Shown in pieces: positions 20,710 through 31,236 of a stretch of DNA of 41,141 nucleotides. The notes beneath the pieces are model-generated. The model saw only the letters and a list, made by a program, of their open reading frames with translations. It ran no database searches and was not told the origin of the DNA. Every line of letters starts with the position of its first letter. The first letter of the stretch is position 1. Source of the stretch: Thoreauomyces humboldtii (lineage: Eukaryota; Chytridiomycota; Chytridiomycetes; Spizellomycetales; Powellomycetaceae); contig JADGJA010000074.1 in the NCBI GenBank assembly GCA_027596035.1, forward strand, positions 8,430-49,570. The letters are read 5' to 3'. The translations under genes and the position numbers were made by a program.

Positions 20710-22870
20710 TCATGATTTGACAATTACAGGCTCGTACCGCCTTGTGAGCATGTTGAACACGCTCCCAAAGAACAGCGCCATGAGAGTGCAAGTCAAGGTG
20801 ATGACGTTGTAGGGCATGCTGAAGTCCGGTGTCGGGAGACTGACCAGGAGAGTCTCCGTGAACAGTCTCCTCACCTCTCCGTTCCTTGTTCCGTCAACGA
20901 GCGTCGCCGAAGGAGAGAGGAGGGTCACGACCGCGGATCCGATGTCGAACCCTCTGTTGGCGTCAGGTGGATGCTCGGTGTACTTGATGAAGGCCTTGTC
21001 GTAGTCAATGTGAAGGGTTGTCGTGCTATTGGCGGGTAGGAGCATCTCCAGCTCGAGGACGGCGGGCCGACCGCGGTCGATGGCGGGTTGAAAGTACATT
21101 TTCTCGACAACGGCTGTCATACAAATTTGGAGCAATTTATGAGTTACTTCTGCTGATGGTAAGTAACCATGACGTGTCTCATACCTATGGACGGATGTGC
21201 GGTCGTCTCGGCGGTCAGCGTGTGAAGGTAAACTTTGAGGTACCATGGTATCACATCAAAGTAACGGACGCGCTGGTCCATCGTAGGGTCTGAATTGCGA
21301 AGGTCCGTGGCGAGACCGCCTCGCTCGCCACCGAAGCCTGTCTGATACCTATGCGCCGTAATGTGGGAGCGAGCTCGGACGGCTGCCAACCGAGTCAGCA
21401 TCATTATGCAGGAAGCACCAAAAATCATCGAGAACAGCTTACTGTGATCCACTGCACCGTCCTGCCAGTCGACACCAATATTGAAATCTCTCACCGTATC
21501 CGACTTAATAGGATATTCCCCGGTCAAAGACTCAGGAGAATCGTTGTACACGTTCTCGGCCGCGGGCACGAATGTGCTGGCGGAGCTGGAAGGTACGGTC
21601 ACCTTGACGGTGGTCGATGCCGCCAAGGCGCAGGAAGAGGATATCTGCCGCTCAAAGAGGCTCATAAGCGACCAGTCTATGACAAAAAGGGCCATCAGTT
21701 TGGTGGAAGCCTAGCTTCGGGCTACCTCGGCTTACCTTTACTGTTGTCTAACCGCAACGGATCCAGCACGACGGAAAGTGTTTGAACAAACAACATGCCC
21801 TTGCTATTGCAGTCCGGTCCCTGATATGGCCTCACGATAAGTCAGGCTGCCGGATATCGCATCGTCATTCCCAGTTGACTGTACCGCGCATTCGGGTTGC
21901 ACATGGATTCCCATGGAGTGATAGTGCCCGTCAAAGAGTCTGTACGCGTTGAACAGACTTGCTATCCCAGCCTTTGTCTGACAGGGTAGGAGCTTAGCCC
22001 AGGGCGTCAAGTTTTCAGTGCATACGGTTTCGTGAGGAAGACTGCCATAACGGATCTCAAGCCCTGCCGTGTTGTCTATGTGAACAGGAAACTGATCAGG
22101 ACATTGGTGTCGAAGCGCGCTCCGCTCAACAGCACGCACTAACTTTGTTCGCGAGCGCTGAGGTAATCACTCTCGGGCAGGAACGAAAGAATAGGCTGAG
22201 CGGTAGTGCTCTCATCCATCTGATTGAGGGACGCGCAGAACAGTCCGGCCAGAGCGTGTACGAGACCCTTCCACTGTCCTCTGCGTGACGCAGCTGAGAA
22301 CATCAGTTTAGACTCCTGCTGCCCATCCCCTGCCATCACACTGTTCGCTGTACCTTGAAGCATCGAACCAACTCCAGAGCTGGACCCCCGCGGCCGCGCT
22401 CAACGGTGAGTATCCCCACCGCGCATAGTTCCAGTTGCCCTGAGTAAACGTAAGGTGGAGCTCCTCAACACCGAACGACTGTGTGATCTCCCCGACGGCA
22501 CGCGGAAGCAGCGAGTAGTGGTTTTCTGGAAGGGGATCATGGTGAGTGCGACTTCGGGCAGGTGCCACAACCTTTTGTGTATAGAACGAAGATTACCTGC
22601 TGCCTGAGCTAGAGCTAAGGGTCCTATCCTTCTTGAAAACCGAAACTCGGCCAGTACCTTGCCGTCCGCCAGTTGTGTAAGGTGAAGCTTCTCATCGTAC
22701 GACTCGTCGCTTGCGGCCGAGGAAGATGCTGACGCCCTGGGGACTGTACACAGAGAGAGGAAAAGCACAAGCAATCCCCACGTAAGCACCGGCACTGATG
22801 TCTTCTTGAAGGCCAACGAATGTCTTTGACGGCGCGGTGGTATTGACGACTTCGGTCTGGAGCGTGTCAT
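20710..22870 (-). CDS. GPI16: GPI transamidase subunit GPI16 / PIG-T
   Basis: Gpi16/PIG-T is an ER-membrane subunit of the GPI transamidase that attaches GPI anchors to proteins and is disulfide-linked to the catalytic Gpi8. Eight exons are predicted: 22870-22597, 22525-22354, 22280-22144, 22063-21885, 21820-21736, 21676-21443, 21382-21185 and 21113-20710, giving 560 aa, close to human (578) and yeast (610). A signal-like hydrophobic segment is at about 27-43. Conserved blocks are ELHLTFTQGNWNYARWGY, GLFCASLNQMDES, the hallmark VCTENLTPWAKLLPC (with the Cys expected to pair with Gpi8), PWYLKVYLHTL and PPDANRGFDI. One C-terminal membrane helix follows (MPYNVITLTCTLMALFFGSV), with a short cytosolic tail. 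One intron (21442-21383, 60 nt) is a multiple of three with no stop, so its retention would not break the frame. The gene converges on DSK2 with 101 bp between stops. Confidence 0.93.
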
Positions 22871-23055
22871 GCTGGCAGAAGGTGAGTAGGTAGCATATTG
22901 CAGACGCGAGGTCAGGGCAGACAACTGGGAGGAAGTGACCACAGAGTTTCGGGCACAGAGGGAGGCTGTGCACTGCACTCTGTCATGTATGGTGTGTAGC
23001 TCTCTGTCCCCTTTTGGAAGAGGTTTCTTGAGACTGGCTACTGGAGCTGGAGCGC

Positions 23056-23084
23056 AGTCAGAGGCTCAGAGCCTGAGTCAGAGG
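23056..23084. promoter_or_regulatory. Dyad with flanking direct repeats and a TGAGTCA site
   Basis: The 9-mer agtcagagg occurs at 23056-23064 and again at 23076-23084, exactly 20 bp (about two helical turns) apart. Between them is the dyad aggct-cag-agcct at 23062-23074. The second repeat overlaps TGAGTCA at 23074-23080, the core of Gcn4/AP-1 bZIP sites. The group ends about 15 bp before a TATA-like element. It lies between the divergent GPI16 gene and the spliced tandem-exon locus and could serve either. The motif is seen directly; protein binding is inferred. Confidence 0.4.
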
Positions 23085-23099
23085 TTCCCCCTCCCCCAG

Positions 23100-23106
23100 T
23101 ATATAT
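23100..23106 (+). promoter_or_regulatory. TATA-like box of the tandem-exon locus
   Basis: A tatatat element sits after a C-rich stretch, 25 bp upstream of the first ATG (23125) and at the right distance for a start of transcription near 23130. Most other gene starts in this window lack such a clear TATA sequence. Confidence 0.45.
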
Positions 23107-23464
23107 GTCGCCCTTGCCCTTCCCATGTCAACCCAGCTGCATCCTTCAACGCACACGACCTAAATCAGCCGTCCTTTCAGCGCTCCATCCCATCCGATCC
23201 CATCCGCTATACCTTCCAGCGATTTTCGACCATCCAACATCCAACACCCAAGACCCCACTTGACCACGGCTGCGCAGCTCCATCACGCCAGACATTCTTC
23301 GCCAACAACTGAACAACTTCGTGAGTGATCGGCTCTTCGCCCTATGCGGGGTGTTCCTCAAACCTGTTACACCCTCGCCTCTAACATATGCTCCTTGCCT
23401 CCTTCAGACTTCACGCAACGCGCCATCTGGAATCTTTCGACGTCCATACCAGCTGAGCTTCTTA

Positions 23465-23815
23465 CTCTCTGGGCTCCTAGGATTGGTAGGTCCACGGTCT
23501 CTTTGCTGTAACGCCTCACTGTTCCACTCTCTGAACGTCCTTCTCATCTGTTCCAGGGGACTTCAAGGCTCACTCACTGTTCAGTGGCCTTGCTTCGGGG
23601 CTCGACGGGCCAACCAAAGCATCCGGGCTCTCTGGGCTTTGAGGATTGGTAAGTCACAGTATCATCGTCGTCTTATGCCTTCCTTCATTGCTCTCTCTTC
23701 TTACCATCTCTCTTTCCCTTTCTCTTTCTCAGGCGCCCCAAGATCTTCAGGCTCAGCGGGGCCAACCGAAGCTTCGGGCTCTCTGGGCTTCCGGGATTGG
23801 TAAGTCCACACAATA
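23465..23815 (+). repeat. Three tandem copies of an exon-end / donor module
   Basis: The sequence tctctgggct, a few variable bases, then g(g)gattg followed by gtaggtcc or gtaagtc recurs at about 23467-23492, 23630-23655 and 23780-23806. The spacing is about 150-163 bp. The second and third copies are also similar upstream, sharing ggccaacc(a/g)aag followed by c-t-cgggctctctgggctt. Each copy includes the end of a predicted exon and its donor site, and a pyrimidine-rich intron follows. This looks like tandem exon duplication. Confidence 0.6.
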
Positions 23816-23856
23816 CTCCCACGCCTTCCTTGTCCCTCTTTTCTCTGACCATTTCG

Positions 23857-23879
23857 TCTCTCTCTCTCTCTCTCTCTCT
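23857..23879 (+). repeat. (TC)n microsatellite in an intron polypyrimidine tract
   Basis: An uninterrupted TC run of about 23 nt lies just before the acceptor gttatcag of the tandem-exon locus. It forms the polypyrimidine tract of that intron. Confidence 0.8.
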
Positions 23880-24537
23880 GTTATCAGGGAGCCTGAGGAT
23901 ACTCCTGGCCACTTTTGTTGTAAGACCGGAGTTTCTGGAGGATCCGAATCACAGTGGAACAATGGATCTCGTCTGGGGGTGCCGAATACTTGGTATATTC
24001 TATGTCTCGCTTGTTTATGTCTCTGTCTCTTCTGTAGGTAATGCAGCTTGCTTCCCTCACGGGAGGCGAACCGTCCCCAGCCGGTGTGATGGCAGAGGGT
24101 CTACGCTTCTCACTTGTTCTTCCTCTTTCTTGCAGCACCGGGCAAGGTTTCCCTCCTACCTACTTCTTGTATCATTGATTCACAATATCATCTTCCATAA
24201 TATCATCCATTTTTCTCCTTATGCTTTGAACGCTTGTACTTCCAATGATATCTTCTTGCTCCCTACTTGATCTTGACGTGACATCCTTCTCTGCTCAGCA
24301 ATCGAGTGTGAGGCCCTTTCGAACCCTTTTCCACCACGTCCCAGCGCTGCCGTCCCGTTGCCACTAGCTTCAGTGTGGCCGATCGTGACCTGGGGTTCTC
24401 ACACTCCTCCCGATTCCTTCGTGCGCAGCGCCATGGGCTGTCGAACGAACCACATGTATTCGATTCCAGCTAAAATCTAAGATCGTCCAAGTGGCCAAGT
24501 GGATACAGTATGAGTCTGAGGTCGCCCTCTTTTTGCT

Positions 24538-25174
24538 CTAGGATCTTCGCAGCTCCAGTGATGCGAACCAAGAGCTGAAAGCCCATGCAACTGTGCTGAA
24601 GAATCTGTGCAGGAGTCACGTCACGGTGAGCATCGCGGGCTCTCCCATCTTCCCTCCACGGCAAAGCAAGGCCTACCCGAATGCGACGCCGAGCCCCTTG
24701 TCCCCGCACTTGTCTCCGCAGGACGCGACGGCCAGCGCCACCGATCCGCAGAAGAAGAACAGCGTCCAGAGCCCGGATATCGCCGTCTCGGCGTACAGGA
24801 AGGCGCGACCGTTGAGGGAAGGAGGTCGGATGAAGTAGATGGCCAGAAAGGCGGACGCGAACAGCCAGCCCATGACTCCCACGAAGACCAGGAACTTGGC
24901 GGCTCCGGATGAGTGGGTGCCGAAGGCGGCCGTGCCGGAGAAGCAGACGAGGGCAAGGAGCCACTCTACCGCGCGAAGAATGGTCGGTGGAGACTTCAAC
25001 GTTCCCCTGTTTGCGAAACGAGCAGGGAGTAAGGTCAGGATCGCGGCGTCATCGTGCGGAAGCGGTCCGCTCGTACGCGTGGGAAATGTTTGGAGGAACA
25101 GAGTAAGGCCCTGCGCCGCTGGAGGGGATTCCGGGTCCCGTGGGATGCTGCGAGTAGGAATCGTATTCTGACAT
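24538..25174 (-). CDS. Small four-helix membrane protein, MARVEL-like
   Basis: Three exons are predicted: 25174-25077, 25006-24677 and 24604-24538, joined in phase 2 both times, giving 164 aa. A polar N-terminus of about 45 residues (Ser/Pro/Tyr-rich) precedes four hydrophobic segments at about 42-62 (ILRAVEWLLALVCFSGTAAF), 68-92 (AAKFLVFVGVMGWLFASAFL), 100-125 (FLYAETAISGLWTLFFFCGS) and 140-160 (VAFGFFSTVAWAFSSWFASL). A Cys-containing loop (SCGDKCGDKG) lies between helices three and four. Four helices, the AFGFFSTVAW motif in the last helix and the small size fit fungal MARVEL-domain proteins, which associate with sterol-rich membrane patches. Family assignment rests on pattern only. It is divergent from SAC3 with 201 bp between starts. 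Confidence 0.7.
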
Positions 25175-25375
25175 GCTCCTTTGATCTGGCTTTGAGGTTC
25201 TCGAATGCTGGTAGGTTGGTTGGCAGAGAGCGGAGACGAACAAACGACCGTCGTCCAAGAATCAGGCGAGCACCTAAAGCTGAGTCACAGAAAGAAAGCA
25301 CCTGGAGGTCTGCTTCTTTTCCCCTTTCGTCCTCCTCGTGTGTGTCCGACGATTCCCTCCATCAGCAGACCCCAC

Positions 25376-28300
25376 ATGAACCCACCACCGGCCAGTGCCT
25401 TTTCGGTCTTTGCACAGAGAGGAAGCCATTCAGGAAGCTCAGCAGCAAGAGGAGGAGGAGGAAGTGGTGGAAGCTTCCCCCGCGCCAACGCCTCGGCCCC
25501 GAACGGGACGACCCCAGCTCAGCGTGGCCCGCCCGGCTTCGGGAGGGGAAGGGGCTCCACGTCGATGACTTGGGTGAGGGACGGCTTGGCGCCCAGAGGC
25601 AACCACGTCAAGAAGGCCTTTCAAGGGACGGGTTCCCATCATACGCCGGCAGGTACTGAATCCGCGAGGACCCGGCCACTCTCACAATGTTCTTCACAGA
25701 ACACCAACGTCCCACGCGCTCACTCGCTTCAGGCAACACTGCTGCCTCAACTCCCTCAGCGTTTCGTTTGACACCCACTCCTCGGCAGTCTCAAGCGAGG
25801 TCTTCTTTTCCTGCTGCGTTGGCGCCAGAATCGTGAGGACAGACCTCCTGCTCAGCCCCCTTGCAGAAACAAACAGCCTGACCTATTGGCGGCTTCAATA
25901 GGGTCACCAAAGATGCACGGGCAGATCGCTTCGCGTCGCAGCCGGTCAACAATCTCTACATGGAGGTGCGGGGGGCTTTTCTTTGAGGTCCGGACGACCA
26001 AACATGTTGACCCTTCCGGCCAGATGAAAGCCCAACGACCTGCGCTCATGGCGAAGTACATTGCAGAGGGAAAGATGGATGATCCCGATGTTCAGTACCG
26101 GTTGGAAGATGCACGTGACTTCCTGGGCGAATGCGAGGATATGTGTCCGGAGTATGAGCGTCACGAGCGAGAATACCAAAAAGGACTGATGGAGTTCGAG
26201 AAGGTAGCGAACGCAAGCGCTTCCTTCGCGTCTTCAGTCTGTCGATCTGATGGTCTCTTCAGCTCCCGGATACAGAGCGCGTAGACCATCAAAAAGCCGT
26301 TAAACGGTATCGTCGGTCCGCTGCGGATGATGAAAAACCGCTTCCATGCGACGTTCGGCCTCCTCGAGTTCTGGAGGTGTGATCCCCACGTTTGACATTT
26401 AGTGGAAACACCAGCGCCTGACGCTTCGCTTCTAGCGTACGCTTGACTATCTTGTCCATGAGGTACTCCCAACGTATGGCATCCAGCGCACCTATGGCTT
26501 TCTGCGGGATCGGATGCGTGCGATCCGAAAGGACATCACTCTTCAGAATCTGCGCGGTCCCGAAGCTGTTTCGTTGTTTGAGCGAATTGCACGTTACCAT
26601 TTGATGTGCTCGCAGAAGCTTTGTGAGACTATCGACATCAAGCAAGAGTATGAGCAACTCGGAAAAAGTGAGTCTTGAAGGTTTTAGCGAATTGAAAGTT
26701 GTCATAACATCGACTCATATGAGAAACTTTAGCTCTGCAGAGTTTGATGGAGTTTTACGACGACCTGCGGGAGGATGGACGCAATATGCCGAACGAGGCT
26801 GAATTCCGCGCTTACTACTTGCTTCACCACGCCTTCAACCCAGACGTACAGTCATCCCTAGAGCACAAGTTCCGTCGGGATTCCATACTCTCAGATCCGC
26901 TGATCCAAACTGCTGTAAAGTTACGAAGTCTGCTTCCGAGGCTAGACCTTCATCATGAAGACGAAGACGACAACTACTCGGATGCTATTGAAACGGTTGG
27001 AGAAGGCGGGTTTGACGCCTATAGTGTCTTTTTCCGATGCATCGAGAACCCCACTACTCCATACCTTCTTGCGTGCGCAGCACATCCGCACTTTTTGGTA
27101 GTTCGCCGCTATGCGTATCGTCACATGATGGGTGCATTTTACGTCTTCCCAAACGCCTTGGATACGATGACGTCTGTACCGGACCTCGTGGGGCGCCTGG
27201 GCTACGACAACGAGGAAGATGTCACGATTGACTTGGAGTATTACGATATCCAGATGACTGCCCACGAGTCCACGTGGTATGCGATGATTGGCAAGCTGAA
27301 AAGCACCACGCCGGATGGCAAGTCGACGATGATACCTGGAAACTTCAACGGTAAATACGCTTCCTCTCAAGCAAGAAGTCTTCGTTTCTGGTTCTCAAGA
27401 CGAATCTTATCATGTAGATACCAAACGCGCTTCCTTGCAGCCGCGGGTTTCCGTGAGACTAGTTGAGAGCAAACTGGGACCTCTGTTAGACGGCGACATC
27501 GTCGATGGCCGAGATGCAGCGAAGATGTCGAACGGAAGCACATTTCTCGCTCATGTACCGCGGGCTGTGACCGCCCCAATCAAACCTGCAATCTCTGCAT
27601 TCCAAAGAAATGCCAGCACGCACAACTCCTCGCCGGTTTCGATGGATGTATCTACACCCAAGCCGTTTTCCTTTGCACCGCAACCTGCAGCCTCACATGG
27701 GGCACAGCCGCCTAGCTTTCCCCACCAACTTTCCTTCGCACTATCACCAGCGCAACCATCGGAGTTGCCGTTTCGTCCGCAATTGGCGGCGCCTTCCGCG
27801 CATATTACGCCGACAGTCCCGCCTATGCCTTTCTTTGGAGATAGCGGTTTGCCATTAAATCCCAGTACCTTAGGTGGAAGCGAGATCGCACAGCAAGCCG
27901 CTGACGCTGAAGAGCTTAGGGCTGCCACCGCACGACAGGTGGAAGCGGAGCAACGTGCGCTCGAAGAAGAAAAGCGTCGACTCGAGCAGGCTCGGATACA
28001 GGAAACCCTCGCTGCTCAAGAAGCGGAGCGTCAGCAGATGCAAAAACTTGAAGCGCAATCTTTGCGGGAGTCGCAAATGAGGCTCGCTCAAGAGTCTGAA
28101 AGGAAAAAACAGGAACTTGAGGCTGCGAGAATTCGCGCAGAAGAGGCGCAGCAACAATCTCGGATAGTCGACGACGCCCTTTCCGGAATTGCCGGGGAGT
28201 TGATGAAGGAGGTGACCGGAAGGCTTTTCAAAGAAGCGCTGGAAAATGAGCTTTATCGTAAGGAAGCTAGATCACGATGGAGGCGCTTCGCCAAAAAGCT

Positions 28301-31100
28301 TCCCAAGCTACATGCTGTAGAGCACGCAAAGCGTCAAGCTGTGCAAACTTTCCTAGACCTTGCGGGCTCTGAAATTGCCTCTCCGAACGTTTCGTACAAA
28401 ACGCGGGTTAACTCGCTGCTCGGCTCGGCGAGCAGATCCTTGACATTTTCCATGAACGCAAATCGGGATGCAGAACTCGCAAAAGCTTCAGACGAGGTAC
28501 GACTGCGGTTTTTCGGTCAGATCGCTCTGTCTGTTCTGCACTGGCAGATGCTCAATCACCTCTCTAGATCGCCATGAAAGAGCAAGCAGCGATGGCGCAG
28601 CTTCAAGTAGCTCGCCTTGTCCACTCTGCCGTTCGAAAGTCTTCCGCCATCTCAGTCAAGACTGTTTACTACAAGCTTTGCCTGTGCACACCACCTTTCC
28701 AGCTGCGGTCCAGCAACAAAAAGCGGCACTGCATACAATGGCTGAAAGCTAAATTTGGGGGCCCTGCGAATTCGATGCCAACTTTGAATGGCACGGGCGA
28801 CTATGAGGAACTTCAACGTACCCACGACGTCATAAGGAGCGATGGCACTAGCCTGGACTGCTGGGCCATCGTTCAACATATTCCCCCATTAGACGCCCCA
28901 CTGCAAGGGCTAGCTGCCCAGAAGATTTTCGGTCTCAACACGTTGATCTTCCAATTTGATCTTTTCGAAGCTCATACAGACCTGGGGTGCGTATACTTTA
29001 CTAACGTTTCATCACTGTCGTCTCGGACTCGTAATCTCACACTCGGCTTTCGTTTGGCATCCAGTTTCTATTTTAACAACGAGCGAAATCGTTTTGTTCA
29101 TCTCATGAACAGTCTCCCGTCTCGCCTTGTGCACAGCAAGATACCAATCCTGTTTATATACTGGTCCGTCCCAAGCATGACGTTGGCTGTTGTGAAGAGT
29201 CGGGTAAGCTTCCGCGAAGGACTGAAATTTGTTCTTGACTAACATAGCAAATTGTGAGCAGGTTCGCAAACTTTTCGCCCTAGACTTTGTACAAAAGGCG
29301 GGCCCACTATCCTCTGTACACTGGCTTGACCTCGCGCAGAATGAGGATGTGACTTCGCTACAAAAAGCGAGCGATGATTTGGAGAGCCTTCTCGCGGACC
29401 TGGCGCAGAAGGCCTCATCCACACCAGAAATGAGCTTCCTCGGCGCTCCAGGTATGCTCCTCATCCGCTGTATGCCAGCAATAGGGTTGTTTTCATGGCT
29501 TCTGATTCAGCATGCTTCTTCAGGGAACGACATCTTGGGGGAGAGATTATTTACTACGCACTACAAGGAGCACCTTGATCAACTACAGTCGCGTTTTCCA
29601 CATCGCATGGGTAAGTGTTTGTACCGCTCATTTCCGTAGGATTGTTGCATTACATCTCTAATGTAAGATCCAGCATTCAACCTCGAACATAACATCTTCA
29701 CCTTCAATACGATCATACAACTTTACAACGAGACAATCTCCGTGATGAACACCACGCTATCGGGTCCGGACGTTGTCGGAACCAACTTTCCGCCCTGGGA
29801 GTTTGCGCTGGAGCGGGCAAATGAAGAGGGAAACCCGATCGAGGGCGTTACAGCAGTTAGCTTGTCTTGGAACGATGAGGCAAGAATGCAGACATTGCGC
29901 GCACATATCGCGGCCGCCACGATACCGTCTCTGGACCACACTTCAACGAATATGAGCGAGCACCCGAAACACTTTGCGCAGCAGCTGATTGCCTCCCTGA
30001 GGTCAGTTGCTTTTGAGAAATGCTCCTCCGAGAATACCGCTAAAGGTCATCTCGTCTTAGACCTCTTTGGACTGCCTATGCCTCATGGCTCGAAACCATT
30101 TGCAAGCACTTCTCATCAGACACCCCTGCACGGCTGAACGAACTATTTCAACTCTTCGAGCGAACCAGTCACGTACCAACATGTGAGTCGAAAATCGATG
30201 CGGATCTTCCATTCAGCGTTCTGACCCGCCCACTCTCCCTTAGTCGCATCCAGGTTTCCGTTCGGAGAAATCGTCGATATCGTCATGCGCATCGCTCTTG
30301 CGCCATTGGATGCAGCGCTCCGCCGCGAGTACCAGCTGGCGCCATATCCGAAGGACATCGCTGTCTCGGCATTGGAACAGTACGACAAGAAGTCGATCGC
30401 GGCCATAGACGAGTGGTACGAACACCACGTCCTCGAATGGTTGGATGCCGAGGACGTACCGGAATACCAGTCGGAGGAAGAGATGGAGGAAGACGAGCAG
30501 GTTGATGATGAAGAGGAGGAAAGCAGAGCAGGGCACAGTGCAGCCAATTCCGTGTCAGGACTCGACGCGGAGGACTACGAAGATGCCTGGAGTTGGTCGA
30601 CCGGGCCGCTGTCGCCTTACCGTCGTCCCGATCGAAAGGAGGTCCCGTCGGAGGATCGGTTCCGGAAACGTCATCGACCATCGGGCAGGGAAGGAGGGCT
30701 CGATGCGCACTCGCCGTCACGTTCGTCAGAGAAAAGGGTTCGCACCGACTCGAGTCGACGCACGACGCCGGACCATGAATTCCGACAAGACGAAGAGTCG
30801 GACGATCTCACCCACGTCAGGGACCATCGCGCCGCCGTCGGATCGGATCGAGCTTCGTGGACGACGGCGCTTCGAGACGGACCGCTCGCGTCGGACGCAC
30901 GGGCAGTCAGGGATCAGTACCATCGCGATCAAGTCACCGAGGACGAGCTACTGGAGCTCGAAATCCTCGACAGCCTGTGCGAGGAAGAGGACGACACGTT
31001 ACCTCAGCTCACCGAGGAGGACCTCCGGGAGCTGGAAGAGCTTGACGCCGGATCCGCTACGCACAACTACCGTCATTTCCATTCATCACACGGCCGCTGA
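25376..31100 (+). CDS. SAC3: SAC3/GANP-family mRNA export protein (TREX-2 scaffold)
   Basis: Sac3 is the scaffold of TREX-2 at the nuclear pore and couples transcription to mRNA export. Fifteen exons are predicted: 25376-25652, 25700-25832, 25902-25965, 26024-26203, 26263-26376, 26436-26667, 26733-27350, 27418-28496, 28568-28986, 29065-29203, 29262-29451, 29524-29610, 29674-30001, 30061-30182 and 30244-31100. All phases agree, giving 1612 aa. The N-terminus is Gly/Ser/Arg-rich. The SAC3 domain spans about 150-540, with the hallmark LGECEDMCPEYERHEREYQ at about 192-210 and later QRTYGFLRDRMRAIRKDI. A Pro/Ser/Phe-rich linker leads to a Glu/Arg/Gln-rich coiled coil at about 700-800. The region SRWRRFAKKLPKL could correspond to the Sus1/Cdc31-binding helix. 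Residues about 900-1330 resemble the GANP/MCM3AP C-terminal part (KIPILFIYWS, WTAYASWLETI). The tail is acidic then Arg/Ser/Asp-rich. The exon 2 start may instead be 25733; exons 9-10 and 11-12 are separated by in-frame introns. Confidence 0.9.
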
Positions 31101-31236
31101 ATCATCTTTTATACCCCACATTTCCTCTGTAATTTTCCCAAAATTTCTGTACATAGCACGTTGCATCGAGCGAACACATCCTGGACTGTATTTAGTGCGT
31201 CAGGAGAGCACGGAAGAATGGGTATCATGAGAATCA

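Larger units (their letters stand above)
23120..24470 (+). ncRNA. Spliced locus with tandemly repeated exons, probably non-coding or a long 5' leader
   Basis: No protein family is recognised, but plus-strand splice signals are strong and repeated. Predicted exons are about 23120-23320, 23408-23485, 23557-23648, 23733-23799, 23888-23992 and from 24038 on. Each acceptor follows a long pyrimidine tract and each donor reads gtgagt, gtaggt, gtaagt or gtatat. The only ATG in the first four exons opens a 12-codon mini-ORF (23125-23163). The reading frames of the repeated exons do not stay open together in any phase. The first longer frame begins at ATG 23962 in the fifth exon and runs to 24270; with the 45-nt intron 23993-24037 removed it would give 87 aa with no recognisable domain. 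So this may be a non-coding RNA, or a small gene with a long multi-exon leader. A further acceptor (ctctgctcag) near 24300 suggests another exon. It converges on the MARVEL gene. Confidence 0.35.

Noticed and set aside
23685..23962. Minus-strand Arg/Glu-rich frames over the tandem-exon locus
   Set aside because: They result from reading the TC-rich tracts backward (gaga repeats); splice signals point to the plus strand.
24420..24490. Possible tRNA T-loop (ttcgattcc near 24459)
   Set aside because: The flanking bases do not form a T-stem, and no acceptor or anticodon arm can be built around it.
25886..26284. Unspliced frame through 25902-26023 as SAC3 coding sequence
   Set aside because: It stays open, but the spliced version gives DRFASQPVNNLYME joined to MKAQRPALMAKY, which fits the Sac3 family much better and keeps all phases.
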